From contig NZ_RQJW01000006.1 in the NCBI RefSeq assembly GCF_004028635.1, forward strand, positions 310,001 to 374,000: DNA of 64,000 nt, given 5' to 3'. This stretch comes from Streptomyces cyaneus (GTDB taxonomy: Bacteria > Actinomycetota > Actinomycetes > Streptomycetales > Streptomycetaceae). The stretch's first letter is position 1; every line of letters starts with the position of its first letter. Made by a program: the position numbers and the translations under genes. The notes under the pieces were generated by a model. The model ran no database searches and was not told where the DNA came from. It worked only from the letters and a program-made list of their open reading frames with translations. Shown here in pieces: positions 9,078-17,197 of the stretch.

Positions 9078-9222
9078 CGCCGCCGTCCGCGAGAGCGTCG
9101 CCACCCTGCGGGCCCTGGAGGAGTGCGCCGCGCGGCTGCCGCTGGACGAGCTGCGCGAGGCGCAGTCCCGGCGCGACGCGATGGCCGTGCAGCGCATCGT
9201 GCGCATCGCGCTGTTCGGCTGA
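9063..9222 (+). pseudogene. Truncated unknown gene, C-terminal remnant
   Basis: About 53 codons read AKNDPAAAVRESVATLRALEECAARLPLDELREAQSRRDAMAVQRIVRIALFG, which looks like a genuine charged helical C-terminus. The frame has no start or upstream sequence because it begins within the IS3 fragment. I do not recognise the family. It was probably cut when the insertion element or a deletion joined the two sequences. Confidence 0.35.
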
Positions 9223-9243
9223 GGGCCGGACTGCATCGGATGG

Positions 9244-10875
9244 TCAGGGTGTGCTCACCTCGAAGCGTTCCACCAGCACTTCGCCGCCGAGGGCCTGGGT
9301 GGCGTGGTTGAAGACGGCGAAGCGGTAGCCCAAGAAGAACTCCCACGCGTTGGTCATGGTGAAGGCCGGGCCGAGCGGGGTGAAGGTGGTGCCGTCGGTG
9401 CTGTAGGAGAACGTCGCCTGGCGGCCCGGCCCCGGGCTGATGTCGGCGGCGGCGCGCAGCCAGACGCGGCTGCCGGACGCGGGGAGGTCGGCGCGGGCCT
9501 GCTCGGTGCCGGTGCCGGTGGTGTTCCAGCGGGCGTCCATGGTCAGGCCGTCGAACATCACCAGCCTGCTGACGCCGTCCTGCCGCGTGACGCCGATCCA
9601 GGCGGAGGAGTCCCGCAGCATCGCCAGCCCGGCCCGGTCGCCGTCCGCCATCCCGGAGAAGTCGAGCACGACGGTCGCGGTGGAGGCGGGGCCCTGGATG
9701 CGGCGGGTGAGGGTGTTACGGGCGTTGTAGAGGTCGTCGGTGACGGTGGCGGTCCTGAGGGTGAGCCCGTTGTCGACGGTGAACGCGGCGGTGTCGGGGT
9801 TGTGGTTCCACTCCCAGTACGGCGCCAGCGCCGTCCCCTGGAAGGTGTCGGCGCCGGTCATCGGCGGGAGCGGGTGCGGGGTGACCGGGTAGGGGTATGT
9901 CTCGCCCCACGCGCCGTCGACGAGCTGGAGCTCGGGCCAGCCCTCGGCGTTCCAGGTGACCGGGGCCAGGGCGGGGACGCGGCCGCCGGGATAGGCGTCG
10001 ATGAAGCCCATGTAGTACCAGTCGCCGTTCGGGGTGTCGACCAGCGCGCCCTGGTGCGGCACGCCGCCGCCGGGGATCGGGCGGGACAGGTCCCACAGCA
10101 CTTCCCGCATCTCGTACGGGCCGAAGGGGCCTGAGGTGGACTTCCAGATGTACTGCCCGGCGGTGCCGTCGGCCGGGCGGGTGACGAAGATGTAGTAGTT
10201 CCCGTTGATCTTGTAGAAGCGGGAGCCCTCCATCAGGCCGAACTCGGCGGGCTTGGTGAGCACGTGCTCGGACCTGACCTCGGTGCGCATGTCCGGGGAG
10301 AGCTGCGCGACGTGGATTTCGTTCGCGCCGTACGCCACGTACGGGGTGCCGTCGTCGTCGAAGAGCAGCCCCGCGTCGTAGTAAATGCTGCCGATCTCGG
10401 CGTGCCGGGTCCAGGGGCCCGCCGCGTCGGTGGCGCTGTATACGTACGACCGCTGGAAGCCGATCTGGCCCAGCCAGTAGAAGGTCTCGTCGCTGGGGCG
10501 GTAGCGCATCGAGGACGCCCAGATGCCCCCGACGTACGCCCGTCCGCCCTTGAGGTCGTACGCGTCGCCGAAGTCCAGGACCGGCACCGAGTGGCCGATG
10601 AACTCCCAGTTGACCAGGTCGTAGGAGCGCAGGACGGGCGCGCCCGGCGAGTAGTGCATGGTCGAGCCGGTGTAGTAGTACGTGTCGCCGACGCGGATGA
10701 CCTCGAGGTCGGCGAAGTCCTGCCAGATCACCGGGTTGGTGAACTGCTCCTGCTGGGCCGTCGTGGCCGCCGCCGCGCGCGTCGCGCCCATCGCCGGCAG
10801 CGTGGCGCCCGCAACCAGGCCGACCGTGGCCGCCATGACTTTCCGGCGGCTGTGGGGGTGTTGGAGCCAGGACAT
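9244..10875 (-). CDS. Secreted GH43 beta-xylosidase/arabinofuranosidase
   Basis: The 543-residue glycoside hydrolase family 43 enzyme probably removes xylose or arabinose from xylan fragments. The N-terminus has a twin-arginine motif (SRRKVM, residues 9-14) and a hydrophobic segment ending near AAA, so Tat export is likely. The five-bladed propeller starts at about residue 44. The three family carboxylates are visible as Asp56 (FADLEV), Asp167 (YYDAGLLFDDDG) and Glu216 (MEGSRFYK). From about residue 335 a beta-sandwich domain like the GH43 C-terminal domain follows. The start has GAGGAAG ten bases upstream. Its promoter carries the 20-bp motif shared with the GH62 genes. Confidence 0.92.
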   Translation of the reverse strand: MSWLQHPHSRRKVMAATVGLVAGATLPAMGATRAAAATTAQQEQFTNPVIWQDFADLEVIRVGDTYYYTGSTMHYSPGAPVLRSYDLVNWEFIGHSVPVLDFGDAYDLKGGRAYVGGIWASSMRYRPSDETFYWLGQIGFQRSYVYSATDAAGPWTRHAEIGSIYYDAGLLFDDDGTPYVAYGANEIHVAQLSPDMRTEVRSEHVLTKPAEFGLMEGSRFYKINGNYYIFVTRPADGTAGQYIWKSTSGPFGPYEMREVLWDLSRPIPGGGVPHQGALVDTPNGDWYYMGFIDAYPGGRVPALAPVTWNAEGWPELQLVDGAWGETYPYPVTPHPLPPMTGADTFQGTALAPYWEWNHNPDTAAFTVDNGLTLRTATVTDDLYNARNTLTRRIQGPASTATVVLDFSGMADGDRAGLAMLRDSSAWIGVTRQDGVSRLVMFDGLTMDARWNTTGTGTEQARADLPASGSRVWLRAAADISPGPGRQATFSYSTDGTTFTPLGPAFTMTNAWEFFLGYRFAVFNHATQALGGEVLVERFEVSTP

Positions 10876-10915
10876 TCGAGATCAGCTTCCTCACGTGTGG
10901 GGGACCGAGAGCGAA

Positions 10916-10935
10916 GTTCGAGATATCAGACAAAG
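10916..10935. promoter_or_regulatory. Shared GTTCG..ACAAAG element, GH43 promoter
   Basis: GTTCGAGATATCAGACAAAG lies 41-60 bases upstream of the GH43 start and matches the corresponding element of both GH62 promoters at 15 of 20 positions. It overlaps a larger inverted repeat: GTTCGA (10916-10921) faces TCGAAC (10945-10950), with an inner TCAGA/TCTGA pair. This has the layout expected of a repressor or activator site. Confidence 0.5.
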
Positions 10936-11171
10936 TTCTGACTGTCGAACGGGAATGTAGGAGGGGGTGGGAGGGGTGTCAACACCGGGCGATCAGCGGG
11001 TGGTTGGCGGCTCGCCCACAGCAGCAGTCATCGTTCGGTGATCCTCGGACGCCGGCGACCCCGGCTCACTCGACAAACCCTGAAACCGACCGACTCACCA
11101 GGCCTGACACGTTCCGCGTCTCGTGGTTGACCAGGACGAGGCCGCCACCATCCGGGTTCTCCGCGTGCACG

Positions 11172-11200
11172 GGCGGGCTCGGCCTTGCACCGAGCCCGCC
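11172..11200 (-). terminator. Hairpin downstream of first GH62 gene
   Basis: Perfect 11-bp arms GGCGGGCTCGG and CCGAGCCCGCC enclose a 7-base loop, about 110 bases past the GH62 stop. There is no T-run, as often in Streptomyces. The rest of the 10,951-11,307 interval shows no convincing gene. Confidence 0.6.
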
Positions 11201-11307
11201 GCTCACACTCCACCCGTTCCTGATCGCTCGCTGTGACGCTCACCCGGTTCGGCGTACGTCGTTGCCCGCGAGCGTCAGGAACACCAGGACCTGCGTCACG
11301 CCACCGG

Positions 11308-12750
11308 CTAGCGCTGCAGTGTCAGCACGCCCGGCCGGTACGGCAGGGTGCCGTAGTCCCCGCCGTCGGTGCGGGGGTCGCGCCCCTGGTAGAGGAACTG
11401 CAGGTTGCAGGGGTCAATGGTCTTGGTCTGGTCGGGGTTGGTGCGAACCAGATCGCCGTGGCTGATGTCCCTGGTCCAGGCCGTCGCGCCGCTGTTGGCA
11501 CTGCCGGCGAAGGGGCTGGTCACGGTCTCGGCCTGCGGCTGCGGTGTCCACGTGCCGTCGAGGCTGGTGGCCGTGAACGAGCGGAAGTAGCGACCATACC
11601 CCGTGTAATTCTGGGCCTCGACGATCATGAGATACTGGTTCTGACCCTGGATCTTGTAGACCTCCGGCGCCTCGAACAGCTTGTCCTCGGTGTCGCTCAT
11701 GACCGTCGTGACCGAACCGAAGGTGCCCGGGAAGTTGCCGATGGGCATGCTGGACCGGTAGATGTCGCCCTTGTCGTTGGCGAAGAACATGTACATGTTC
11801 GTGTCGTCGCCGATGAGGGTCACGTCGAGGGGGCCCCCCTTCGGGAGGGTGCCCGTGAACAGCTCCTGCTGCGCGGACCAGCCGTTGGGGTTGGTGGGGT
11901 CGCTCGAGGTGCGGTAGGAGAAGCTGTATGGCCAACCCCCGTTGTAGGCGAGCACCCAGAGGTTCTTCGGGGCGAAGTAGAACAGCGTCGGCGCGATGCC
12001 ATCGAAGGGAATCGTGTTCTGGGTGGCGGTGGCCATGTCGGACCAGTTCGTGAAGGGGCTGAAGGTCGTCAATCCCCAGCGCCCATCCTCACCGGCGACG
12101 GTGTCGTGCGTCGTGGCATAGACGACGTGCTTGCCGTTGTGGACGACGCTGGTGAAGTCCTTGAGCGAGGCCCACCCCGCCTTCGGCTGCGCCAGCGGGC
12201 CGGTCGAGGTCCACCGGTAGGTCGACGGAAGTGCACACGCGTTGCTCGTCCCGGACAGGCCGGTCCACTTCTGGTTGGCGCCACCGTGGCACGACCAGAG
12301 CCGCACCGCCGTGCCGTTGGCCTTGCCCCAGCCCGCGACCTCCAGGCACAGTCCGGACCGCACGCCGACGATCGTGCCGTCGGGGTTCACCCGCCACTGC
12401 TGGTTGTCACTGCCGTTGCACGTCCAGATCTGCACCGGGCTCCCGGCCGTGGTGGCGCCGCCCCGGACATCCAGGCACTTGTTGCCGTACACGGTCAGCT
12501 GGTTGCTGTCCGTCGACGTCCACTGCTGGTTGGTTCCGCCGTGGCAGTCCCAGATGTGCACGTTCGCGCCGTCGGTCTGACTGAAGCCCTCCACATCGAG
12601 GCACCGGCCGGAATCAACACCGCGCACATCGCTGGTGGTGGCCGCCTGAGCCGGACCGGCGACGAGCAGCGCCGCCAACGCGGCCAGGGCCGCGACCACG
12701 GCGGCGAGCACCGCGGACGGGCGTCTGAGGCTGGAACTACGTCTGCGCAT
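11308..12750 (-). CDS. Secreted GH62 alpha-L-arabinofuranosidase with CBM13 (copy 1)
   Basis: The enzyme releases arabinose side chains from arabinoxylan. The 480 residues comprise a Sec signal peptide (1-36, ending AQA) and a ricin-type CBM13 module (about 38-165). The module has three repeats containing CLDVEG/CLDVRG/CLEVAG and QQW/QKW motifs. A GH62 propeller occupies about 175-480. Family acidic residues are visible in SLKDFT, PLDVTLIGDD and LFEAPEVY. The ATG is preceded by GAGG. The signal peptide, CBM13 and promoter are nearly identical to a second copy 5.9 kb away, whereas the catalytic domain has diverged and retains an extra NYTGYG loop. Confidence 0.93.
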   Translation of the reverse strand: MRRRSSSLRRPSAVLAAVVAALAALAALLVAGPAQAATTSDVRGVDSGRCLDVEGFSQTDGANVHIWDCHGGTNQQWTSTDSNQLTVYGNKCLDVRGGATTAGSPVQIWTCNGSDNQQWRVNPDGTIVGVRSGLCLEVAGWGKANGTAVRLWSCHGGANQKWTGLSGTSNACALPSTYRWTSTGPLAQPKAGWASLKDFTSVVHNGKHVVYATTHDTVAGEDGRWGLTTFSPFTNWSDMATATQNTIPFDGIAPTLFYFAPKNLWVLAYNGGWPYSFSYRTSSDPTNPNGWSAQQELFTGTLPKGGPLDVTLIGDDTNMYMFFANDKGDIYRSSMPIGNFPGTFGSVTTVMSDTEDKLFEAPEVYKIQGQNQYLMIVEAQNYTGYGRYFRSFTATSLDGTWTPQPQAETVTSPFAGSANSGATAWTRDISHGDLVRTNPDQTKTIDPCNLQFLYQGRDPRTDGGDYGTLPYRPGVLTLQR

Positions 12751-12771
12751 AAGGACCTCGTCATCCTTGCC

Positions 12772-12943
12772 CTACGTTCGTTATGTCGAACAAAGGTCGA
12801 AGTATCGATCGAGAGAATGCTAGACATCCCATGAATGACGTCAATACTTCTCGCACGATTCGTGGGCAGAAACGTTCGCAGGCTGAAACCAGGCGGCTTC
12901 AAGTCCCGTGGTTGTACGGGTCTTTGGCTGAGGGTCAGGTAGG
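12772..12943. repeat. Upstream direct repeat, GH62 copy 1
   Basis: About 170 bases from the promoter element to GGTCAGGTAG are nearly identical to the sequence upstream of GH62 copy 2. The block ends with a small hairpin (CCCGT-N6-ACGGG), after which similarity stops abruptly. Confidence 0.8.
12776..12795. promoter_or_regulatory. Shared GTTCG..ACAAAG element, GH62 copy 1
   Basis: GTTCGTTATGTCGAACAAAG lies 26-45 bases upstream of the start. Its first part is an inverted repeat, GTTCG-N6-CGAAC. It is identical to the element of copy 2 and similar to that of the GH43 gene. Confidence 0.5.
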
Positions 12944-13440
12944 CAGAGGCCAGGCCGGGAGTGTGGCCAGGCCCAGGCTCGTGAGTCGAGCGGGTAGGGC
13001 TCCGTCAGGTTGCTGTGACGTGCGGGAACACAGACCCCGCGACTGTCGGCCCGGCGAACCGCCGGGTGGGCCCGCGCAGGTCGACGCTGTGGCCCTTGCC
13101 GCCGGTCGGCGAGACCGGCGGCGAGGTCCGCGAACAACGCTGACTGGGAGCAGTACGTTCAGCTGCTCGCAGTGATCAACGGCTGGTCGCCCCCGGAAAA
13201 CCTGGCACCGGTACTCGACTGGTTCATCCAGGCCTTGCGTGCCCGGAGTTCCGAATGGTGGCGCGGCCGCCGGTACCGCGGGAGGCGATGCCGCGCGGCT
13301 TGACGTCGACCTGCCCGCCGCAGCCGCCGGACTCCTCCCGATATCACGCTGTACGGCAGCCAGGACGGTGTCGACATCCTGCTCAGCCACCAGGAGGCAC
13401 AGGCCACAGACGACTCGGCCCCCTCCTTCCCGAGTGAGGC
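12944..13440 (+). pseudogene. Decayed unrecognised gene
   Basis: A plus-strand frame near 13,145-13,240 reads DWEQYVQLLAVINGWSPPENL followed by APVLDWFIQALRARSSEWW. A second frame near 13,340-13,430 reads ITLYGSQDGVDILLSHQEAQ. Both look like parts of one small globular protein broken by frameshifts. I do not recognise the family and no start is evident. Confidence 0.3.
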
Positions 13441-13461
13441 GGGGCCGAGCCGTCTCCGCCG

Positions 13462-13614
13462 TCAGGCGAGCGGCGGAAGCTGTTCGCCCTGGACGGCCTG
13501 GAGGTCGATCCCGACGCGGAGCGTGGTGCCGATGGCGGCCATGCCGACCTGGACGACCTGGTTGTAGTTCATCGCGAAGTCCTCGCGCGGCAGTTCCACG
13601 GTGGCCCGGAACGC
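13462..13614 (-). pseudogene. YceI-like domain remnant
   Basis: About 50 residues, FRATVELPREDFAMNYNQVV followed by QVGMAAIGTTLRVGIDLQAVQ, match the C-terminal end of YceI lipocalin-like proteins, where the DFG/N.tW pattern is usual. The rest of the roughly 180-residue domain is missing upstream, so this is a truncated remnant. YceI proteins bind isoprenoid lipids. Confidence 0.5.
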
Positions 13615-13709
13615 GGCCGACCGCCGACGCCGGCGCGGAGGCCGACGGTCCGGCGCGTACGCCACGGGTGGGTGGCGTTGCTGCCGGGCCGTCAGTCACT
13701 CACGCGGTC

Positions 13710-15497
13710 TCACTTCCCGTGCAAACCCCTGGGGCGACGTCCGCGAAGCACCAGCACGCCGCCGGCGGCGATGACCAGCAGGCCACCGAGGGCGCTGTAC
13801 GTGACAACAGCGCTGCTCGCCCCGGTGGAAGCCAGGTCGCCGGACGTGCTGCTCGGGGTCGCCTGGCCGACGGGCGCGCCGACCTCCCCCTGCGCACGGG
13901 TGCCGGTCGTGCCGGGGGCCGAGGCAACCGGCGTGACGGCGGTCGGCGTGGGGGCGGGCGTCGGCTTGTCAGCGCCGGCGGTCCCCGGCGCGGGCTTCAG
14001 CTGAAGAGTCGTGATCGAGTACGGCGGCAGCGTCTGTGCGGCCGCCGTGCCCCGCTTCGCCGTCGTCAGGGCAGTGTCTCCCTTGGCGTACGAAACGGTC
14101 GTGACCGCCCCTGCGGCCGGGGTGAATCCGGCGTACGAGAGCGCCACCTGCGCCGCGTTCTTCGGGCTCTTGTTGGTCAGCATGACGTTGAGACCGCCGG
14201 TGCTGTTCCGCACCGCGTGCACAGTGACCGACGAGTTGCCCGAGGACGACTTGACCATGGTGTCGCCAGGCTTCGCCAGTGCGGTCAGCGAGCGGATGCC
14301 CCAGTAGGTGGGGAAGGGCGTGTCGCGCGTCGGTTCGCACTTCCCCCCGGCGCAGGTGCCGGCGGAGAGCACACCCCCGTCCTGGTAGTCGGTCTGGCCG
14401 TGGACGGTGGTGGGTGCTTGGTCCGTGCCGTTGTGCAGGTTCCACCAGTCCACGTGGGTGGCGCCTTGCTCGAACCAGGTCATGTAGGTGTCCGGCGCGA
14501 ACAGGGCCGCGGCCTGGCTGGTCTGGGCGGGCGAGCCGACGGCGCCGTTCTCGGTGACCGCGATCTCCACCGAAGCGGCGCGCGAGCCCGTGTACTTGGC
14601 GATCAGCGAGCGCAGCGAGGACCTGACACCGGCGATCCGGGAGGGGGTGTTCAGCAGGTCGGCCGTGGTTTTGCCGCCCGGATACCAGTGGACGATGACG
14701 AAGTCGATCGAGCCTCCCGCGATGGAGAGCACCGTGTTGTTCCAGTCGGCGGTGTCACCGGGAGCCTTCTCCGCATCCGGCCAGAAGCCGGGGGTGGTGA
14801 GCACCGCTCCGATCTTCACCTTCGGGTCCACGGCCTTCATCGCCTTCGAGTAGGCGACGAGGTTCTTCCCGTACTCCTTCGGGCTCTTGTCGGCGTGGTT
14901 GTCGGTTTCCCAGCCCTTGCCGTTGCCGTAGTGCCCGTTGCCGTAGACCTCGTTGCCGATCTCCCAGTACTTCACGCCGTAGCCTTTGTCGACGTTGGCG
15001 TACTTGACCCAGTCGGCGGCCTCCTGGGGGGTGCCGGAGCCGTAGTTCGCGGTCAGGATCGGCTGGGCGCCGACCTTCTTCGCGGTGGCCATGAAGTGGT
15101 CGAAGTCGGTGTTGGAGGGGATCCAGCCGCTGCCGTCGCCGTAGGTGTGGGTCTTCCAGTGGTAGTCGTCCGCGCCGGAGCCGCCGGGATAGCGCAGCTG
15201 CCGAACTCCCGCGGCCTTCATCAGCGATGTCACCTTGGCGGTCCCCATGTGCTCATCGCCGAAGCCCGTGTTGAGGCCGACACCACTGCTGGGCACCGTG
15301 CCCAAGGAGGTACCGGCATCCACACGGATGCCGACGGTCGGCGCGGCGCCGGCGCTGGGCGCCAGGGCGCCGACACCGGCCGAGGCGGCGAGCACCGCCA
15401 CCGCCCCCGCGACAAAGCGCCGGCGCATCCGGCTACGGCGGGGCGTGCGACCCCAAGGCATCGGCTGCCATGCGGATCTCGGGTCGTCTGGTGACAC
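13710..15497 (-). CDS. LAxTG-anchored arabinofuranosidase-like glycosidase (clan GH-A)
   Basis: This secreted retaining glycosidase resembles alpha-L-arabinofuranosidases of the GH51/clan A type. A (beta/alpha)8 domain carries the acid/base Glu in EIGNEVYG and a probable nucleophile Glu in IAVTENGAVG, followed by a small beta domain. The N-terminus has RRRFVAG before a hydrophobic stretch, so export may be by Sec or Tat. After a Pro/Thr linker come LASTG (residues 555-559), a membrane helix and a basic tail, the sortase signal preferred by actinobacterial class E sortases. The GTG at 15497 has GGAG six bases upstream; ATG 15461 is the alternative. The enzyme is probably displayed on the wall to trim oligosaccharides released by the neighbouring secreted enzymes. 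Exact GH family is uncertain. Confidence 0.85.
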   Translation of the reverse strand: MSPDDPRSAWQPMPWGRTPRRSRMRRRFVAGAVAVLAASAGVGALAPSAGAAPTVGIRVDAGTSLGTVPSSGVGLNTGFGDEHMGTAKVTSLMKAAGVRQLRYPGGSGADDYHWKTHTYGDGSGWIPSNTDFDHFMATAKKVGAQPILTANYGSGTPQEAADWVKYANVDKGYGVKYWEIGNEVYGNGHYGNGKGWETDNHADKSPKEYGKNLVAYSKAMKAVDPKVKIGAVLTTPGFWPDAEKAPGDTADWNNTVLSIAGGSIDFVIVHWYPGGKTTADLLNTPSRIAGVRSSLRSLIAKYTGSRAASVEIAVTENGAVGSPAQTSQAAALFAPDTYMTWFEQGATHVDWWNLHNGTDQAPTTVHGQTDYQDGGVLSAGTCAGGKCEPTRDTPFPTYWGIRSLTALAKPGDTMVKSSSGNSSVTVHAVRNSTGGLNVMLTNKSPKNAAQVALSYAGFTPAAGAVTTVSYAKGDTALTTAKRGTAAAQTLPPYSITTLQLKPAPGTAGADKPTPAPTPTAVTPVASAPGTTGTRAQGEVGAPVGQATPSSTSGDLASTGASSAVVTYSALGGLLVIAAGGVLVLRGRRPRGLHGK

Positions 15498-15634
15498 GTG
15501 GGGCTCCGATCGGGTGTTGACACAGAGGGCGTAGCGCCGCTGACCACGGCTCGCCCTCGTCGGTACACCCCTAGGTGGCCACTCAGAGCGGAAAGGTTGC
15601 CGTCTCAATTACTTTTTTCGCCGAGACGCGGTCG

Positions 15635-15664
15635 CACCGTCTCACCGGACCCGGTGAGACGGTG
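15635..15664. promoter_or_regulatory. 30-bp perfect palindrome
   Basis: Fourteen-base arms CACCGTCTCACCGG and CCGGTGAGACGGTG are separated by two bases. The core GAGACGG also occurs at 15598-15606 as CCGTCTCA. The site is about 140 bases upstream of the wall-anchored glycosidase gene and downstream of the recombinase remnant. It could be an operator for the glycosidase or a terminator hairpin. The rest of 15,498-15,868 has no gene. Confidence 0.55.
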
Positions 15665-15868
15665 ATCCGGTGCCCTGGTGACACGCCCGGGCTCCCTTTC
15701 GACCTCGACGGCGCGAACCATCACAGGCTTCCGGCCGCACACCGCCCCGCGGTGGCCGAGCGGCTGAAGCCGCACAGGAAGCACAGGAAAAGACAGACGG
15801 CGGCCGCCGCCACCGCGACGGCCCTGTTCTCGTACAGCTACCGCCAGGTGGTGTGTAGCGCTGAGTAA

Positions 15869-16456
15869 CTACTTGGGGCTGCGGTCGCGCTGCTGAAGGG
15901 CGGCGAAGTCGGCGTGTGCTGTCTCGACGGCCTCGGGGTACCCCTTGGTCTTCTCGTGTTCGGCGAGGGCCCGGTAGACGCTGGCGACGGACGGGCTCTG
16001 TCCCTTGCGCTTGCCGGTGGGGTTGATCAGGGCGGGTTGGAACTGCTCGACGGACTCGCCGAGTGCCTTGCGCCGCAGCACGGTGTGCAGCATGTCGTCG
16101 GTCATGACCGGGGGCCGGCCACCGTACTTGCCCTTGCGGGCCGCGGTATCGAGTCCCTCCAGCGTCGACTCCCGGATGTTCTCCCGCTCGGTCTCGGCCA
16201 TCGCGGCGAAGAAGCCGAACAGCAGCTTGCCGGGGCCGGGGGGATCGTAGATGCCGGGCAGCGGGCCGGCGAGCATTTCCAGCACCAGGCCGTGCTCGGT
16301 CAGATGGTCCGCGAGGGCGGTGAGTTCTGCCGCGTCGCGCCCCAGCCTCTTCATCTCGAACACGGTGAAGATGACCCGGCAGTGCGGGGCGTGCGCCTTG
16401 ATCTCCCGGGCGGTCTTCAACGCCTCCTCGAGCTCATTGGGGATCTCGCGCGGGAC
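15869..16456 (-). pseudogene. Serine recombinase (resolvase), N-terminally truncated
   Basis: About 195 residues match the second half of a resolvase/invertase: CRVIFTVFEMKRLGRDAAEL, then GLVLEMLAGPLPGIYDPPGP, AMAETERENIRESTLEGL and a C-terminal helix-turn-helix ending ALAEHEKTKGYPEAVETAHA. The N-terminal segment with the nucleophilic Ser and the YxRVS motif is gone; the frame upstream is unrelated. The protein cannot be an active recombinase. It is probably the relic of an integrated mobile element. Confidence 0.8.
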
Positions 16457-16606
16457 GTCTCCGCCGACCCCGACTGGCCCTCGCGCAAAGGAAGGCAGGG
16501 CCGGCCTGACTACCTCGAAGAGCGCGGCGCCATCGACGCGGCTATCGAGACGCTCGAACGTGCCTGGACTCAGTACGAGGTATACCGGGCCGCTCAAACG
16601 GATTGA
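16445..16606 (+). pseudogene. Truncated gene, C-terminal remnant
   Basis: The frame reads RKGRQGRPDYLEERGAIDAA then IETLERAWTQYEVYRAAQTD and stops. It has protein-like character but no start, and begins exactly where the recombinase remnant loses its homology on the other strand. The two genes were probably divergent and lost their facing 5' ends in one deletion. Family not recognised; possibly a plasmid or phage protein. Confidence 0.35.
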
Positions 16607-16792
16607 GAACAGGGCCGTCGGCCGGGCTGGTCCCGGAACCTCTCTGGGACCTCCGAGGACGACCAACGACGACAGGCAACGACCACTAACGACCGGTCGA
16701 CCGCAGGTCAGTTGGGGTAGCCAGCCCCTTGACGAGGGCTAAAAAGCGGGCCCGTCAGACCAGGGCAAGAAGAAGTAACGGGACGCCAGTAA

Positions 16793-16832
16793 GCCCCCAC
16801 CCCGCGCTTTCCCCGCGGGGCGGGGGCCTTTT
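16793..16832 (+). terminator. Rho-independent terminator
   Basis: Fourteen-base arms (16793-16806 and 16814-16827) pair with one mismatch, and TTTT follows. The upstream interval contains repeated AACGAC units (about 16,659-16,694) and no gene. Between here and the next hairpin at 17,059 I see no convincing gene. Confidence 0.75.
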
Positions 16833-17058
16833 GGTGGGGCTGGGCCGTCTCTGGGCCAAATTGCCAGGGCATGGTGGACGACGTCATCGACTTGATCCAC
16901 CAGGCCGACCAGCCGGGCACCAGCGGCGTTCGGCCACGACTTCCTCGAATGCGGGATCGTCGTCGAATCCTGCCGGACTGCGCGCGGATGTCAGGTACGG
17001 ATCAGTGCACGCTTGCCCGTTACGCCGCCATGCGCCCGCGAGGGAAACCCACGAGAGG

Positions 17059-17093
17059 GAGGAACCCCGGACGACCCTCGACCGGGGTTCCTC
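17059..17093 (-). terminator. Hairpin downstream of second GH62 gene
   Basis: Perfect 12-bp arms GAGGAACCCCGG and CCGGGGTTCCTC enclose an 11-base loop, about 105 bases past the GH62 stop. No clear T-run. Confidence 0.65.
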
Positions 17094-17197
17094 AAGGTGG
17101 TGAGTATCGGTCAGCAGGTGGAGTCGCCCACGCCGTTGACAGCTCGTCCACGCGTCGGCGGACCGCACCACATCGCGATCACCGTGGACCAGGCGGG

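Noticed and set aside
10264..10941. Plus-strand frame opposite the GH43 gene
   Set aside because: Overlaps a gene with clear catalytic motifs and has only Val/Gly/Arg-rich composition.
12903..12930. Hairpin CCCGT-N6-ACGGG in the repeated upstream blocks, reminiscent of IS200/IS605 ends
   Set aside because: No TnpA or TnpB sequence lies next to either copy and the arms are only 5 bp; kept only as part of the direct repeat.
15751..15775. GGTGGCCGAGCGGCTGAAG resembles the D-arm region of a Ser or Leu tRNA
   Set aside because: No acceptor stem, anticodon arm or T-loop GGTTCGA follows at the right spacing; not a tRNA gene and too short to call a remnant.
16871..17140. Short frames on both strands between the terminator and the second GH62 gene
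   Set aside because: No recognisable motif, start or continuous protein-like composition.
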